22,245 bases of DNA from Candidatus Apopatocola equi (GTDB taxonomy: Bacteria > Bacillota > Clostridia > Oscillospirales > Oscillospiraceae), in NCBI GenBank assembly GCA_018065965.1, contig JAGHSH010000206.1, positions 1-22,245 on the forward strand, in the 5' to 3' direction. Position 1 is the first letter of the stretch, and each line of letters begins with the position of its first letter. The translations under genes were made by a program, and so were the position numbers. Positions 7,373 to 15,250 of the stretch are shown here, one piece after another. The notes below the pieces were generated by a model. It made no database searches. It saw nothing but the letters and a program-made list of their open reading frames with translations, and was not told where the DNA came from.

Positions 7373-8775
7373 TATATGTCCTCCAGCAGCTTTCTTGCGT
7401 CCTCATCGTCCAGCTTCTGCACGCTCCGGAGGCGGCGCTCGATGGCCCGGGAGCGGGTGCCGATGAGTGCGTCCAGATCGCTGGTGGTCTGGCTGAGATG
7501 GGTCTGCATCTTCCGCTTGGTGTCGCCGAACTTTTCAAACTCGGTCTTGACGGCGCCCAGCACCTCCCAGACCCCGCCGGAGCGTTTCTGGATGGCCAGC
7601 GTGCGGAAGCCCATCTGCAGGCTGTTGAGCAGCGCCGCCATGGTGCTGGGGCCTGCTACGCTGATGCGGTAATCCTGCTGCAGCTTTTCGATGAGTCCCC
7701 GGTTTACCACCTCGGCATAGAGCCCCTCGAAGGGCAGGAACATAACGCCGAAGTTGGTGGTGTAGGGCAGCTCCACATACTTGGTGCGGATGTCTTTGGC
7801 TTCGGAGCGGATGACCTGCTCCAGATTTCGGTACGCGGCCTCGATCTTTTCCCGGTCGCCCTCCTCCTGCGCGTCCCGGAGCTGTGCATAGCGGTCGCCG
7901 GGAAACTTGGAGTCGATGGGCAGGTAGACGGTGCCGCCGTCCCGACCGGGGAGCCGGATGGCGTATTCCACCCGCTCACTGCTGCCGGGAATCGTGGCCA
8001 CGTTGGTTTCATACTGCTCGGGGGAGAGGATCTCCTCCAGGATCGCGCCCAGCTGCGCCTCGCCGAGAATGCCCCGGGTCTTTACGCCGGAGAGCACCTT
8101 TTTCAGTCCGCCCACATCCCCGGCCAGACTCTGCATCTCACCGATGCCCTTATAGACCTGTTCCAGCTGCTCGCTGACCGTCCGGAAGGACTCGGAGATA
8201 CGCTTTTCCAGCGTGCTCTGGAGCTTTTCGTCCACGGTGCCGCGGATCTCGTCCAGCTTTCTGCCGTTCTCCTCCCGGAGCTGGCGCACACCCTCGCTCA
8301 TGGCGGAGCGCATCTGCTCCAGCTTGTCCTCGTTGCTCTGCTGCAGGGCGCGGAGGGTGGAGAGCAGCTCACCCATGCGCTCGGTCAGCTCCGTGCGCAG
8401 CTGCTGGGAATCGGTGCTGAGCGTCTTTTCCAGCTGTTCGATCTGCCGGTTGCTGTAGCTGCGGAACTGCTCCAGCTGCGCATTCACGGAGCGCTGGAGG
8501 GTCTCAAGCAGCACGTGCTGCGCCTCCATCTGCGCCGCGAGCTTTTCCTCCAGAGAGTCCAGCCGGGCGTCCTGCATCTGGGCGGAGAGCGCCTGATTGT
8601 TCTGCAGCGCCTGCCCCAATGAGCTGACGGCGCTGAGATTGTTCTCCGAAAGCTCCCGCAGGGCAGCCTTCAGCGCCCGTTCCGAAACGGCGGGATTCCG
8701 CCGCAGCAGCAGAACGAGCAGCAGGACGAGATTCAGCAGGGAGAGAGATAAAAGGATCCATTCCGTAAGTTCCAT
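7372..8775 (-). CDS. rmuC: RmuC family protein (DNA recombination/nuclease-like)
   Basis: The gene encodes 467 residues from ATG 8775. A GTG at 8784 is in frame but lies within the GAGGTGA ribosome binding site, so the ATG is preferred. An N-terminal membrane segment (about residues 5-25, very rich in leucine) is followed by a long coiled coil (about 35-200). The conserved RmuC core comes next, with GILGEAQLGAILEEILSPEQYE, the PIDSKFPGDRY motif and YVELPYTTNFGVMFLPFEGLY. RmuC proteins are linked to limiting inversions and rearrangements at short repeats in E. coli, and the core is distantly related to PD-(D/E)XK nucleases. It is the last gene of an operon with two glycan genes, starting 17 bases after the glycosyltransferase stop. 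That pairing may be only transcriptional. Confidence 0.93.
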   Translation of the reverse strand: MELTEWILLSLSLLNLVLLLVLLLRRNPAVSERALKAALRELSENNLSAVSSLGQALQNNQALSAQMQDARLDSLEEKLAAQMEAQHVLLETLQRSVNAQLEQFRSYSNRQIEQLEKTLSTDSQQLRTELTERMGELLSTLRALQQSNEDKLEQMRSAMSEGVRQLREENGRKLDEIRGTVDEKLQSTLEKRISESFRTVSEQLEQVYKGIGEMQSLAGDVGGLKKVLSGVKTRGILGEAQLGAILEEILSPEQYETNVATIPGSSERVEYAIRLPGRDGGTVYLPIDSKFPGDRYAQLRDAQEEGDREKIEAAYRNLEQVIRSEAKDIRTKYVELPYTTNFGVMFLPFEGLYAEVVNRGLIEKLQQDYRISVAGPSTMAALLNSLQMGFRTLAIQKRSGGVWEVLGAVKTEFEKFGDTKRKMQTHLSQTTSDLDALIGTRSRAIERRLRSVQKLDDEDARKLLEDI

Positions 8776-8792
8776 TGGTTTCACCTCACAAG

Positions 8793-9632
8793 TCAGCTCC
8801 GCTGCTCCCGCCGGAGCTTCCGCAGCCCGCGGGCTTTGAGAAAACGCACCCCCAGATGCACCGCGGCCGTGGTCAGGGCGCTGTGGGTGGGGGCATAATG
8901 CTTATTGTAGAAGATATTCATGGCGTCGTAGAAGGCGGCGGTCTGCCGCTCCGATTTCCCGGACTTACCGTGGTGATGGAGCATACTGCCCTCGGCGCAG
9001 TAGATCACCTTATAGCCCGCCTCCCGGACGCGAAGGCAGAGATCCATGTCCTCGCCGTACATGAAATAGTCCTCGTCAAAGCCGCCCAACTGCTCAAAGA
9101 GGGAGCGGCGCAGAAGCATGAAGGAGCCGGACACGGAATCGACCTCGTGGCTCTCGTTCCGATCCAGCCAGCTCATGTGATAGCCGCCGCAGAGGCGGTT
9201 GTTGGGAAAGAGCTTCTCCAGCCCCAGAAAATAGCAGAGAGAGCGAGTCGGCGTGGGAAAGCCCCGCAGACAGCCCGGCTCGGCGCTTCCGTCGGGCAGC
9301 AGGGTTTTCAGCCCCACAAGGCCGTTTTCCCCGCTGCGCAGCAGACAGTCCGCCGCTGCCTCCACTGCGCCGCCTGCGCATTCGCTGTCCGGGTTGAGAA
9401 AGAGGAAGAGCTCGCCGGAGGCGCGTTTGGCGGCCAGATTGCAGCCGTTGCCGAAGCCCCGGTTTTCAATGGGCTCCCAGATGTCCGCCTCAGCGATGGG
9501 GCGGGGCTCCGGGGAGTTGTCCATGACGATGCTTTCGTATTCATATCTGCCGCAGCCCTGCTTCAGAGAGGCAATGGCGGCGCGGACATACTCGTCAGCC
9601 TTGTGGTTGACGATGAGAACGGATATTTTCAA
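8793..9632 (-). CDS. Glycosyltransferase family 2 (WbbL/rhamnosyltransferase-like)
   Basis: This 279-residue protein starts at TTG 9632, six bases after GGAGGA, and the TTG overlaps the upstream stop (TTGA). The GT-A fold is clear: N-terminal ISVLIVNHKADEYV, then ENRGFGNGCNLAAKRASGE, the metal-binding region FLNPDSE (a DxD variant) and the acceptor-side GGFDEDYFMYGEDMDLCLRV. This set is typical of WbbL-like enzymes that add rhamnose or a similar sugar to a lipid-linked glycan. No membrane segment is evident, so it acts at the inner face of the membrane. It is translationally coupled to the polyprenyl-phosphate sugar transferase gene, so it plausibly adds the second sugar. Donor and acceptor are unknown. 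Confidence 0.92.
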   Translation of the reverse strand: MKISVLIVNHKADEYVRAAIASLKQGCGRYEYESIVMDNSPEPRPIAEADIWEPIENRGFGNGCNLAAKRASGELFLFLNPDSECAGGAVEAAADCLLRSGENGLVGLKTLLPDGSAEPGCLRGFPTPTRSLCYFLGLEKLFPNNRLCGGYHMSWLDRNESHEVDSVSGSFMLLRRSLFEQLGGFDEDYFMYGEDMDLCLRVREAGYKVIYCAEGSMLHHHGKSGKSERQTAAFYDAMNIFYNKHYAPTHSALTTAAVHLGVRFLKARGLRKLRREQRS

Positions 9633-11002
9633 GCTTCTTCCTCCGATGTGTCCACGCCCTCGGTCTTTTCCGTCAGGAAGAGGGTGCGGACGGTCAGCAG
9701 CAGCAGGGTAATGTCCAGAGAAAAGGTGTATTCCTCAATATACATCAGATCCATCAGGAGCTTGTCCCGGGGCGAGGTGTCATAGTTGCCGTAGACCTGC
9801 GCCATACCGGTGATGCCTGCTCTGACCTTCAGCCGGTAGCGGAACTCCGGCAGATCCTTTTCGTATTCCTCCGCCAGAGCGGGGCATTCGGGACGGGGCC
9901 CCACCAGCGACATATCGCCCACCAGCACGTTCCAGAGCTGGGGGAACTCATCCAGCCGGGTCTTGCGCAGGATGCGCCCCACCCGGGTGATGCGGGGATC
10001 GTCCTTCTCGGCCAGCTTCTGCCCGTTTTTCTCCGCATCGGTGACCATGGTGCGCAGCTTGATGACCTTGAACACCCTGCCGTCCTTGGTGAGACGCTCC
10101 TGCCGGAAGAACACGGGCCCGGGGTCGTCGAGGACAATGGCCAGGGCGGCCAGCAGCAGGAAGGGCGAGATCACCAGCAGACCCAGCGAGGAGAAAAAGA
10201 TATCTATCAGCCGCTTGACCACCAGATCGGAGGCGGTAATGCGGTGGGAGTTGGTCTGGAGAAAGGGCGTGTCGATGAGGTGGAGCCGCCGGGAGGAGTG
10301 GAGGATCACATCCTGCACATCCGGCACCAGAAAGAGGAAGAGATTGCAGCGGAAGCACTCCTGCCCGATCCAGTCCCTCAGGGAACGGTCGGGGCTGTCC
10401 AGCAGCACCGCATGGCAGTTGTGCAGCGCCATGAAGATCTCCTCCCGGGAGGCGGTATCCGGCAGCTCGGCGCAGATGTGGTAGCGCTGCCAGTAGCGGG
10501 AGAGCTTTTTCCGCAGCATCCTGCGGCGCTCCTCATCACCGATGAGCAGCAGCTCCAGCGGTCGGAAAAGATAGAAGAAGAGCCGGTTGCAGAGAAAGCA
10601 CCAGAGCACGATCAGAACCGTCTGCAGAAGCGTCATCACCAGCAGCCACGAGGGATTCAGAACCCGGTAGCTCAGCAGACACAGGGGGAAGTAGGAGGCC
10701 ACATTGCCCAGCAGCAGCGCAACAGATTGGGAAACGATAGTATCGAACACACGCACATCCCCGATGTCGCGCCCCTTGAGCGCCTTGGTGCAGATAAAGA
10801 GCAGCGCCCAGTAGAACAGCGCCAGCGCATAGTAGCCCCGGTAGTAGATGGGTACGGGCATGGAGGCATTGTAGAAGTGGTTCCAGAAGAATATCAGCAG
10901 TAGAGTCTGAATGCTCAGCTCCACATAGAGCATCAGCCGCTGCACCGCATTGCACAGATGGGAGCGGTTCAGGGCGATGCCCCGCAGGGTAAATTTTTTC
11001 AT
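9629..11002 (-). CDS. Polyprenyl-phosphate sugar-1-phosphate transferase (WbaP/WcaJ-like)
   Basis: This 457-residue membrane protein starts at ATG 11002 behind GCGGAG. The N-terminal half has about four hydrophobic segments and a soluble CoA-binding-like region, as in the EpsE/WcaJ group. Near residue 270 a further hydrophobic hairpin opens the bacterial sugar transferase domain: VKRLIDI, DDPGPVFFRQERL, FKVIKLRTM, KTRLDEFPQLWNVLVGDMSLVGPRPE and KVRAGITGMAQVYG. All core motifs are present. The enzyme transfers a sugar-1-phosphate from a UDP-sugar to undecaprenyl phosphate, the first step of capsule, exopolysaccharide or glycoprotein glycan synthesis. It is the first gene of a leftward operon. 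The divergent galE could supply UDP-Gal or UDP-GalNAc, but the sugar is not determinable here. Confidence 0.93.
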   Translation of the reverse strand: MKKFTLRGIALNRSHLCNAVQRLMLYVELSIQTLLLIFFWNHFYNASMPVPIYYRGYYALALFYWALLFICTKALKGRDIGDVRVFDTIVSQSVALLLGNVASYFPLCLLSYRVLNPSWLLVMTLLQTVLIVLWCFLCNRLFFYLFRPLELLLIGDEERRRMLRKKLSRYWQRYHICAELPDTASREEIFMALHNCHAVLLDSPDRSLRDWIGQECFRCNLFLFLVPDVQDVILHSSRRLHLIDTPFLQTNSHRITASDLVVKRLIDIFFSSLGLLVISPFLLLAALAIVLDDPGPVFFRQERLTKDGRVFKVIKLRTMVTDAEKNGQKLAEKDDPRITRVGRILRKTRLDEFPQLWNVLVGDMSLVGPRPECPALAEEYEKDLPEFRYRLKVRAGITGMAQVYGNYDTSPRDKLLMDLMYIEEYTFSLDITLLLLTVRTLFLTEKTEGVDTSEEEA

Positions 11003-11069
11003 AGGGTAAAAATCTCCGCTTTTTCAGCCGTGAATTGGATCGCTTCCGATAGTATTACCATTCTATCCG

Positions 11070-11098
11070 AGTATAGCACGGAAAGGGAAATTTGTCCA
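11070..11098 (-). promoter_or_regulatory. Promoter of the sugar transferase operon
   Basis: On the minus strand TGGACA (11098-11093) and TATACT (11075-11070) are 17 bases apart, and a TGC just before the -10 makes it an extended -10. The leader of about 60 bases contains no obvious hairpin. It is back to back with the galE promoter, so both could share one regulator. Confidence 0.75.
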
Positions 11099-11116
11099 TA
11101 ATTCATGTTTTTTTGC

Positions 11117-11145
11117 TATACTTTTTCTTGCGGCGGTGCTATAAT
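11117..11145 (+). promoter_or_regulatory. galE: Promoter of galE, extended -10
   Basis: TGC-TATAAT is at 11137-11145, with a poor -35 (TATACT, 11117-11122) at 17 bases. The -35 slot itself reads TGC-TATACT and could serve as a second extended -10. A perfect -10 with a weak -35 suggests moderate or activator-helped expression. Confidence 0.7.
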
Positions 11146-11178
11146 GGCCGGAAGAAAACGACAGGGAGGATCTGAAGT

Positions 11179-12183
11179 TTGTCTGTTTTACTGACGGGCG
11201 GCGCCGGGTACATCGGCAGCCATACCGCCCTTGCGTTGATCGAGGCGGGCGAAAAGGTCGTTGTGGCCGACAATCTCTGCAATGCCAGCCGGGAGGCGAT
11301 CCGCCGCGTCGAGGAAATGACCGGGACGGAGATCCCCTTTTACGAGGCCGATGTGGCCGACACCGCAGCCATGAACGCCCTTTTTGAGCGGGAGGAGATC
11401 GAGTCTGTGATCCACTTCGCGGGGCTGAAGGCTGTGGGAGAGAGCGTGGAGAAGCCCCTGCTCTATTACCGCAACAATCTGGACTCCACCCTGACCCTGC
11501 TGGAGACCATGGAGCGCTTCGGCGTGAGAAGACTGGTGTTTTCCTCCTCGGCTACCGTGTATCGGGACGGCAATGCCCCCTTCTCCGAGGATTCCCCGCT
11601 CTCCGGCTCCTGCCCCTACGGCAGAAGCAAGCTCATGATCGAGCAGATCATCGGGGACGTCTGCGCCGCTTCGGCGCTCTCCGCGGTGATCCTGCGCTAC
11701 TTCAATCCCGTGGGCGCGCATCCCTCCGGCCGTATCGGCGAGGATCCCAGCGGCGTGCCCGCCAACCTGATGCCCTATATCTCCCAGACCGCCTCCGGCA
11801 AGCGGCAGGCACTCACGGTATTCGGCGGCGACTATCCCACCCGGGACGGCACCGGCGAGCGGGACTACCTGCACATCTGCGATCTGGCCGAGGGTCATCT
11901 CAGCGCCCTGCGCTACTGCCGGGAGCATGAGGGAGCGGAGGTGTTCAATCTGGGGCGGGGCGAGAGCGTGACCGTGCTGGAGCTCATCCGCGCCTGGAAC
12001 CGTGCCAATGATATGGACATCCCCTATGTGCTCGGTCCGCGCCGGGAGGGGGACGTGGCCGTGACCTACGCCAATGCCGACAAGGCAAAGAAAATGCTGC
12101 ACTGGGAAGCCAGACGCAGCGTGGAGGATATGTGCCGGGACGCCTGGAACTGGCAGAAGCAAAACCCGGACGGATACCGATAA
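11179..12183 (+). CDS. galE: UDP-glucose 4-epimerase GalE
   Basis: The start is TTG 11179, eight bases after a strong AGGGAGGA site at 11163-11170; no ATG is close. The product has 334 residues. The NAD-binding motif GGAGYIGSH is at residues 7-15, the catalytic serine region SSSATVY at 122-128, and the catalytic pair Y147 and K151 in PYGRSK. The C-terminal ERDYLHICDLAEGH and FNLGRGESVTVLEL stretches are typical. It is an extended SDR enzyme interconverting UDP-glucose and UDP-galactose in the cytoplasm, some members also the N-acetyl forms. The usual SATVYG is SATVYR here, a small deviation. It is divergent from the sugar transferase operon and has its own terminator, consistent with precursor supply for glycan assembly or with galactose use. 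Confidence 0.95.
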   Translation: MSVLLTGGAGYIGSHTALALIEAGEKVVVADNLCNASREAIRRVEEMTGTEIPFYEADVADTAAMNALFEREEIESVIHFAGLKAVGESVEKPLLYYRNNLDSTLTLLETMERFGVRRLVFSSSATVYRDGNAPFSEDSPLSGSCPYGRSKLMIEQIIGDVCAASALSAVILRYFNPVGAHPSGRIGEDPSGVPANLMPYISQTASGKRQALTVFGGDYPTRDGTGERDYLHICDLAEGHLSALRYCREHEGAEVFNLGRGESVTVLELIRAWNRANDMDIPYVLGPRREGDVAVTYANADKAKKMLHWEARRSVEDMCRDAWNWQKQNPDGYR

Positions 12184-12185
12184 AG

Positions 12186-12228
12186 AAAAAGGTTCGCTGC
12201 AAATCAAAGAATTGCAGCGAACCTTTTT
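12186..12228 (+). terminator. galE: Terminator after galE
   Basis: AAAAAGGTTCGCTGCAA pairs perfectly with TTGCAGCGAACCTTTTT across a nine-base loop, two bases after the galE stop. The symmetric A/T runs allow activity in both directions. Confidence 0.95.
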
Positions 12229-12266
12229 CATGAAAGGCAGAAAGAATGCGATGGCCGGTGAGTTCC
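12186..12266 (+). repeat. Intergenic repeat copy 3
   Basis: The terminator stem is followed directly by CATGAAAGGCAGAAAGAATG and CGATGGCCGGTG. The minus strand of 7247-7277 has nearly the same block (GTGAAAGACAGAAAGAATGC, then GTCGCCGGCGGTG), also downstream of a similar terminator stem. Confidence 0.6.
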
Positions 12267-12271
12267 ATCCT

Positions 12272-12304
12272 GTCATTGCGAGGAGCGAAGCGACGTGGTG
12301 ATCC
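12272..12304 (+). repeat. Dispersed GTCATTGCGAGGAGCGAAGCGACG-type intergenic repeat
   Basis: GTCATTGCGAGGAGCGAAGC and the bases that follow (GACGTGGTGATCC) match a short repeat well known in intergenic regions of many bacteria, usually ending GCAATC where this copy has GTGATC. It lies between galE and the stop of a converging gene. Its function is unknown. Confidence 0.7.
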
Positions 12305-12308
12305 GTCC

Positions 12309-13859
12309 TCACTGATAGCTATCCAGCACCCGCTCGGCCTGCCGGATGCCGTCCACGGCGGCGGAGAGGATGCCGCCGGCATAGCCGGCGCCCTCGCCGG
12401 TGGGGTAGAGCCCCCGGAGGTTGCTCTCGCCGGTTTCATTGCGGACGATGCGCACCGGGGAGGAGGAGCGGGCCTCAATACCCGTAAGCACCGCATCGCC
12501 CATGGCAAAGCCGCGGATCTTCCGCTCAAAGAGGGGGAAGGCGTCCCGGAGAGAAGCGCTGGCGAAGGTCGGCAGACACTCGCTCAGATCGCACCAGCGC
12601 ACGCCCAGGGGATAGGTGGGCTTCACGCTGCCTCCCTGCTCGGAGGGACGGCCCAGAAGAAAATCCTCCACCAGCTGTGCCGGAGCCCGGTAGAGCCCGC
12701 CGCCCAGCCGGAAAGCGGCCTCCTCCCAGTGGCGCTGAAACTCGATGCCCGCCAGAGGAGAAGCACCGGGGAAGTCCGACGGCTGCACATTGACCAGCAG
12801 CGCCGAGTTGGCGTTGCGGCCATCGCGGGCAAAGGGGCTCATGCCGTTGACGCAGAGGCGTCCCTCCTCACTGGAGGCGGCGGCCACCTCGCCGCCGGGG
12901 CACATACAGAAGCTGTAAACGTCCCGGCCCGTGGGCAGATGTACGGCCAGCTTGTAATCCGCCGCCCCCAGCGCCGGGTGAGCGGCGAAGGCTCCGTACT
13001 GGCTTTCGTTGATCAGACTCTGGGGATGCTCGCAGCGCACACCGATGGAGAAGGGCTTGCGGATCAGCTCCGCACCCCGCTCCCGGAGCATATAGAACAG
13101 GGCGCGGGCGGAATGTCCCGCCGCCAGGATCACCCGCTCGGCGGGGATCTCCTCCCGGTCTGTGACAATGGCGCGGACAGCGCCGTTTTCTATAACCAGA
13201 TCCCGCAGGGGCGTGCGGAAGCGCACCTCGCCTCCGGCGGCCTTGATGGCCTCCCGGAGCCCTGCCACGGCGGCGGGGAGCCGGTCGGTGCCGATATGGG
13301 GCTTGGCCTCCCAGAGAATTTCCTCCGGCGCTCCGGCGGCGGCCAGCTCCCGCAGCACCTGCCTGCCGCGCACATCGTGGGTGCCGGAGTTGAGCTTGCC
13401 GTCGGAAAAAGCGCCTGCGACGCCCTCGCCGAACTGGATGTTGGAATCCGGGTCCAGTCGGCCGGTGAGGGTGAAGGCTTTCACGGCCCGCTGCCGCTCC
13501 TCCACGCAGTCGCCCTGCTCGATGAGGAGAGGCTCTGCCCCGGAGCGGGCAAGGGTCAGGGCGGCAAAGAGCCCGGCAGGGCCTGCGCCCACCACCACGG
13601 GGCGCAGCTTGGGCTTCTCCCGGAGCACGTGTACCTGCGGGGGCGTATAGGGGGTGTAGGGCGTGTATTTTTCCTCGCCCTTCCGGAGCTGCACGGCGGC
13701 GCTGGCCACGAAATGCACCCGATCCTTGTGGCGGGCATCCACGCCCCGGCGGAGCAGCTCCGCCCGGAGCACGTCCTTTTCCGCGATCTTCAGCTTTTTT
13801 GCCACCGCGTGCTCCAGTGTCTCGTCCAGACCCTGCTGAATTTCCTTTACTTCAATCAT
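12309..13859 (-). CDS. FAD-dependent dehydrogenase, COG2509 type
   Basis: The gene encodes 516 residues from ATG 13859, eight bases after GAAGGAG. An in-frame GTG at 13868 lies inside that spacing region and is less likely. A small N-terminal alpha/beta domain (about residues 1-85) precedes the Rossmann FAD motif VVVGAGPAGLFAALTLARSG (about 88-107). Other conserved pieces are NIQFGEGVAGAFSDGKLN, a GHSAR loop, the CMCPGG motif and the C-terminal LYPTGEGAGYAGGI, where the flavin isoalloxazine is bound. This is a widespread uncharacterised flavoprotein family in Clostridia; the substrate is unknown. The start overlaps the end of the upstream flavoprotein gene by eight bases, so the two are co-translated. 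Confidence 0.9.
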   Translation of the reverse strand: MIEVKEIQQGLDETLEHAVAKKLKIAEKDVLRAELLRRGVDARHKDRVHFVASAAVQLRKGEEKYTPYTPYTPPQVHVLREKPKLRPVVVGAGPAGLFAALTLARSGAEPLLIEQGDCVEERQRAVKAFTLTGRLDPDSNIQFGEGVAGAFSDGKLNSGTHDVRGRQVLRELAAAGAPEEILWEAKPHIGTDRLPAAVAGLREAIKAAGGEVRFRTPLRDLVIENGAVRAIVTDREEIPAERVILAAGHSARALFYMLRERGAELIRKPFSIGVRCEHPQSLINESQYGAFAAHPALGAADYKLAVHLPTGRDVYSFCMCPGGEVAAASSEEGRLCVNGMSPFARDGRNANSALLVNVQPSDFPGASPLAGIEFQRHWEEAAFRLGGGLYRAPAQLVEDFLLGRPSEQGGSVKPTYPLGVRWCDLSECLPTFASASLRDAFPLFERKIRGFAMGDAVLTGIEARSSSPVRIVRNETGESNLRGLYPTGEGAGYAGGILSAAVDGIRQAERVLDSYQ

Positions 13860-14985
13860 TTGCGGCACTCCTTCCCGCCGTCAGACCGGAGGCAAAGGCC
13901 CAGTGGAGATTGTAGCCTCCGCACTTTCCGTCTATGTCCAGCGCCTCGCCGATGCAGTAGAGTCCCTCCCGCAGACGGCTCTGCAGGGTGAGAGGATCGA
14001 ATTCCTCCACAGCCGCGCCGCCCCGGGTCACCTGCGCATTGGCTGCGTCGCCGCAGCCCTCTACCTTCACGCGCAGGTCGGTAACGGCGCTGAGCAGGGC
14101 GGAGAGCTCCGTCCCGCCCGCCTGCCGCAGCAGCGCTTCGCCGATGCGGCGGTGGAAAATGCCGGTGAAGAGCTCGCTGCCCCGATCCATGCGTGCCGCA
14201 AGCAGGGCGCGGAGCTGCTCCGCATCCCAGCCGGGCATGAGATTCAGCGAGATCACATCGCCCGTTCGCGCCAGCCGGGACAGGTTGAGGATGACGATGC
14301 CGCTGAGACCGTAGTCCCGGAAGAGCACCTCGCCCCGCTCCGTATAGATCGCCTCGCCGCTCCGCAGCAGCGTGACGGCAGCACGTGCCCGCAGCCCGCT
14401 GAGACCCCGGATGGGAGCCGTTTCGGTGCGGAGGGGACAGAGAATGGGGGAGAAGGGCACGAGCCGGTGTCCGGCCTCCTTTGCCAGAGTGCTGCCGCCG
14501 CCTGAGGCGAGGATCACGCGGTCGCACTCCGCCTCCTCCCCGTCGGCAAAGCGCAGCACCCAGCGTCCCCGGCGCTGCCCCAGAGAGCGGAGCTCCCGGC
14601 CGCAGCGCTCCTCCACGCCCAGCTCGGCGCAGCGGAGACGCAGCACATCCAGTACGGAGCTGGCCGTGTCGGAGAGCGGATAGCAGCGCCCCTCGCCGTC
14701 CGTAACGGTCAGCAGCCCCAGTGAGGCGAAAAAGTCCAGCAGGGCGGCGTTGTCCCAGCGCTCCAGCACCGCCCCGACAAAGTCGGGATGGTTGTAGTCT
14801 GTGCGATAAACAGGGTCATGGCTCAGATTGCAGCGGCCGTTGCCGGTCTTGAGGAGCTTTCTGCCCACCCGGCTGCTCTGCTCATAGATCACCGCGGACG
14901 CGCCTGCCTCCGCTGCGGCAATGGCTGCACAGAGCCCTCCGGCTCCGCCGCCGATCACGGCCACGGTTTTTCTGTTCTTACCCAT
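13852..14985 (-). CDS. HI0933/BaiN family flavoprotein (NAD(P)/FAD-dependent oxidoreductase)
   Basis: The gene encodes 377 residues from ATG 14985, which follows GGGAGG at ideal spacing. Upstream in-frame codons run into the tRNA promoter region and are rejected as a start. The N-terminal dinucleotide motif VIGGGAGGLCAAIAAAEAG (10-28) and the family signature GRKLLKTGNGRCNLSH (41-56) are clear. The C-terminal GEALDIDGKCGGYNLHWAFASG closes the FAD site. HI0933-like proteins are flavoenzymes of mostly unknown substrate; BaiN was linked to bile-acid reduction in one gut Clostridium, but membership alone does not show that activity here. It forms a two-gene operon with the next flavoprotein. Confidence 0.92.
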   Translation of the reverse strand: MGKNRKTVAVIGGGAGGLCAAIAAAEAGASAVIYEQSSRVGRKLLKTGNGRCNLSHDPVYRTDYNHPDFVGAVLERWDNAALLDFFASLGLLTVTDGEGRCYPLSDTASSVLDVLRLRCAELGVEERCGRELRSLGQRRGRWVLRFADGEEAECDRVILASGGGSTLAKEAGHRLVPFSPILCPLRTETAPIRGLSGLRARAAVTLLRSGEAIYTERGEVLFRDYGLSGIVILNLSRLARTGDVISLNLMPGWDAEQLRALLAARMDRGSELFTGIFHRRIGEALLRQAGGTELSALLSAVTDLRVKVEGCGDAANAQVTRGGAAVEEFDPLTLQSRLREGLYCIGEALDIDGKCGGYNLHWAFASGLTAGRSAAND

Positions 14986-15018
14986 AACTGCCTCCCTGCA
15001 CGGAAATAAAGTCGTCTC

Positions 15019-15047
15019 ATTGTAGCACGCCGGAGAAGAAAAATCCA
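15019..15047 (-). promoter_or_regulatory. Promoter of the two-flavoprotein operon
   Basis: On the minus strand TGC-TACAAT gives an extended -10 at 15024-15019. A weak TGGATT at 15047-15042 is 17 bases away. It is back to back with the tRNA promoter. Confidence 0.6.
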
Positions 15048-15066
15048 CTTTTTTTGAAAATACCCC

Positions 15067-15094
15067 TTGACAAAACCGCAAATCTGTTTATAAT
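15067..15094 (+). promoter_or_regulatory. Consensus promoter of tRNA-Gln
   Basis: TTGACA (15067-15072) and TATAAT (15089-15094) both match consensus exactly with a 16-base spacer. Transcription would start near 15101, just ahead of the mature tRNA, as expected for a stable RNA. Confidence 0.92.
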
Positions 15095-15107
15095 AGCTTT
15101 TGCACTT

Positions 15108-15181
15108 AGCGGGATTGTGTAAAGGTAGCACAGCGGACTCTGACTCCGTATGTGAGGGTTCGAATCCTTCTCCCGCTGCCA
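15108..15181 (+). tRNA. tRNA-Gln, anticodon CUG
   Basis: A full cloverleaf can be drawn. The acceptor stem is AGCGGGA with TCCCGCT, and the D arm is GTGT/GCAC with loop AAAGGTA. The anticodon stem GCGGA/TCCGT has loop CTCTGAC, so the anticodon is CTG, reading CAG. The T arm is GAGGG/CCTTC with loop TTCGAAT. The discriminator is G and CCA is encoded at 15179-15181. Its 3' side borders AT-rich foreign-looking DNA. Confidence 0.95.
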
Positions 15182-15184
15182 AGC

Positions 15185-15223
15185 AACAGCCCAACTTTGT
15201 CTACCGGACAGAGTTGGGCTGTT
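15185..15223 (+). terminator. Terminator-like hairpin after tRNA-Gln
   Basis: AACAGCCCAACTTTGTC pairs with GACAGAGTTGGGCTGTT around a short TACCG loop, three bases after the tRNA CCA. The following T-run is weak (ATTGATATAT), but the stem is very strong. Confidence 0.8.
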
Positions 15224-15250
15224 ATTGATATATAGACAAGGGTATCTTTC

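Noticed and set aside
7498..8622. 374-codon plus-strand frame over rmuC
   Set aside because: It is antisense to the rmuC coiled coil; its Leu/Gln-rich repetitive text follows from the opposite strand's Glu/Gln codons.
12246..13991. Long open frame (581 codons) on the plus strand
   Set aside because: It is antisense to the COG2509 flavoprotein, which has clear motifs and a ribosome binding site. High GC at third positions creates such frames, and the translated text has no recognisable domain.
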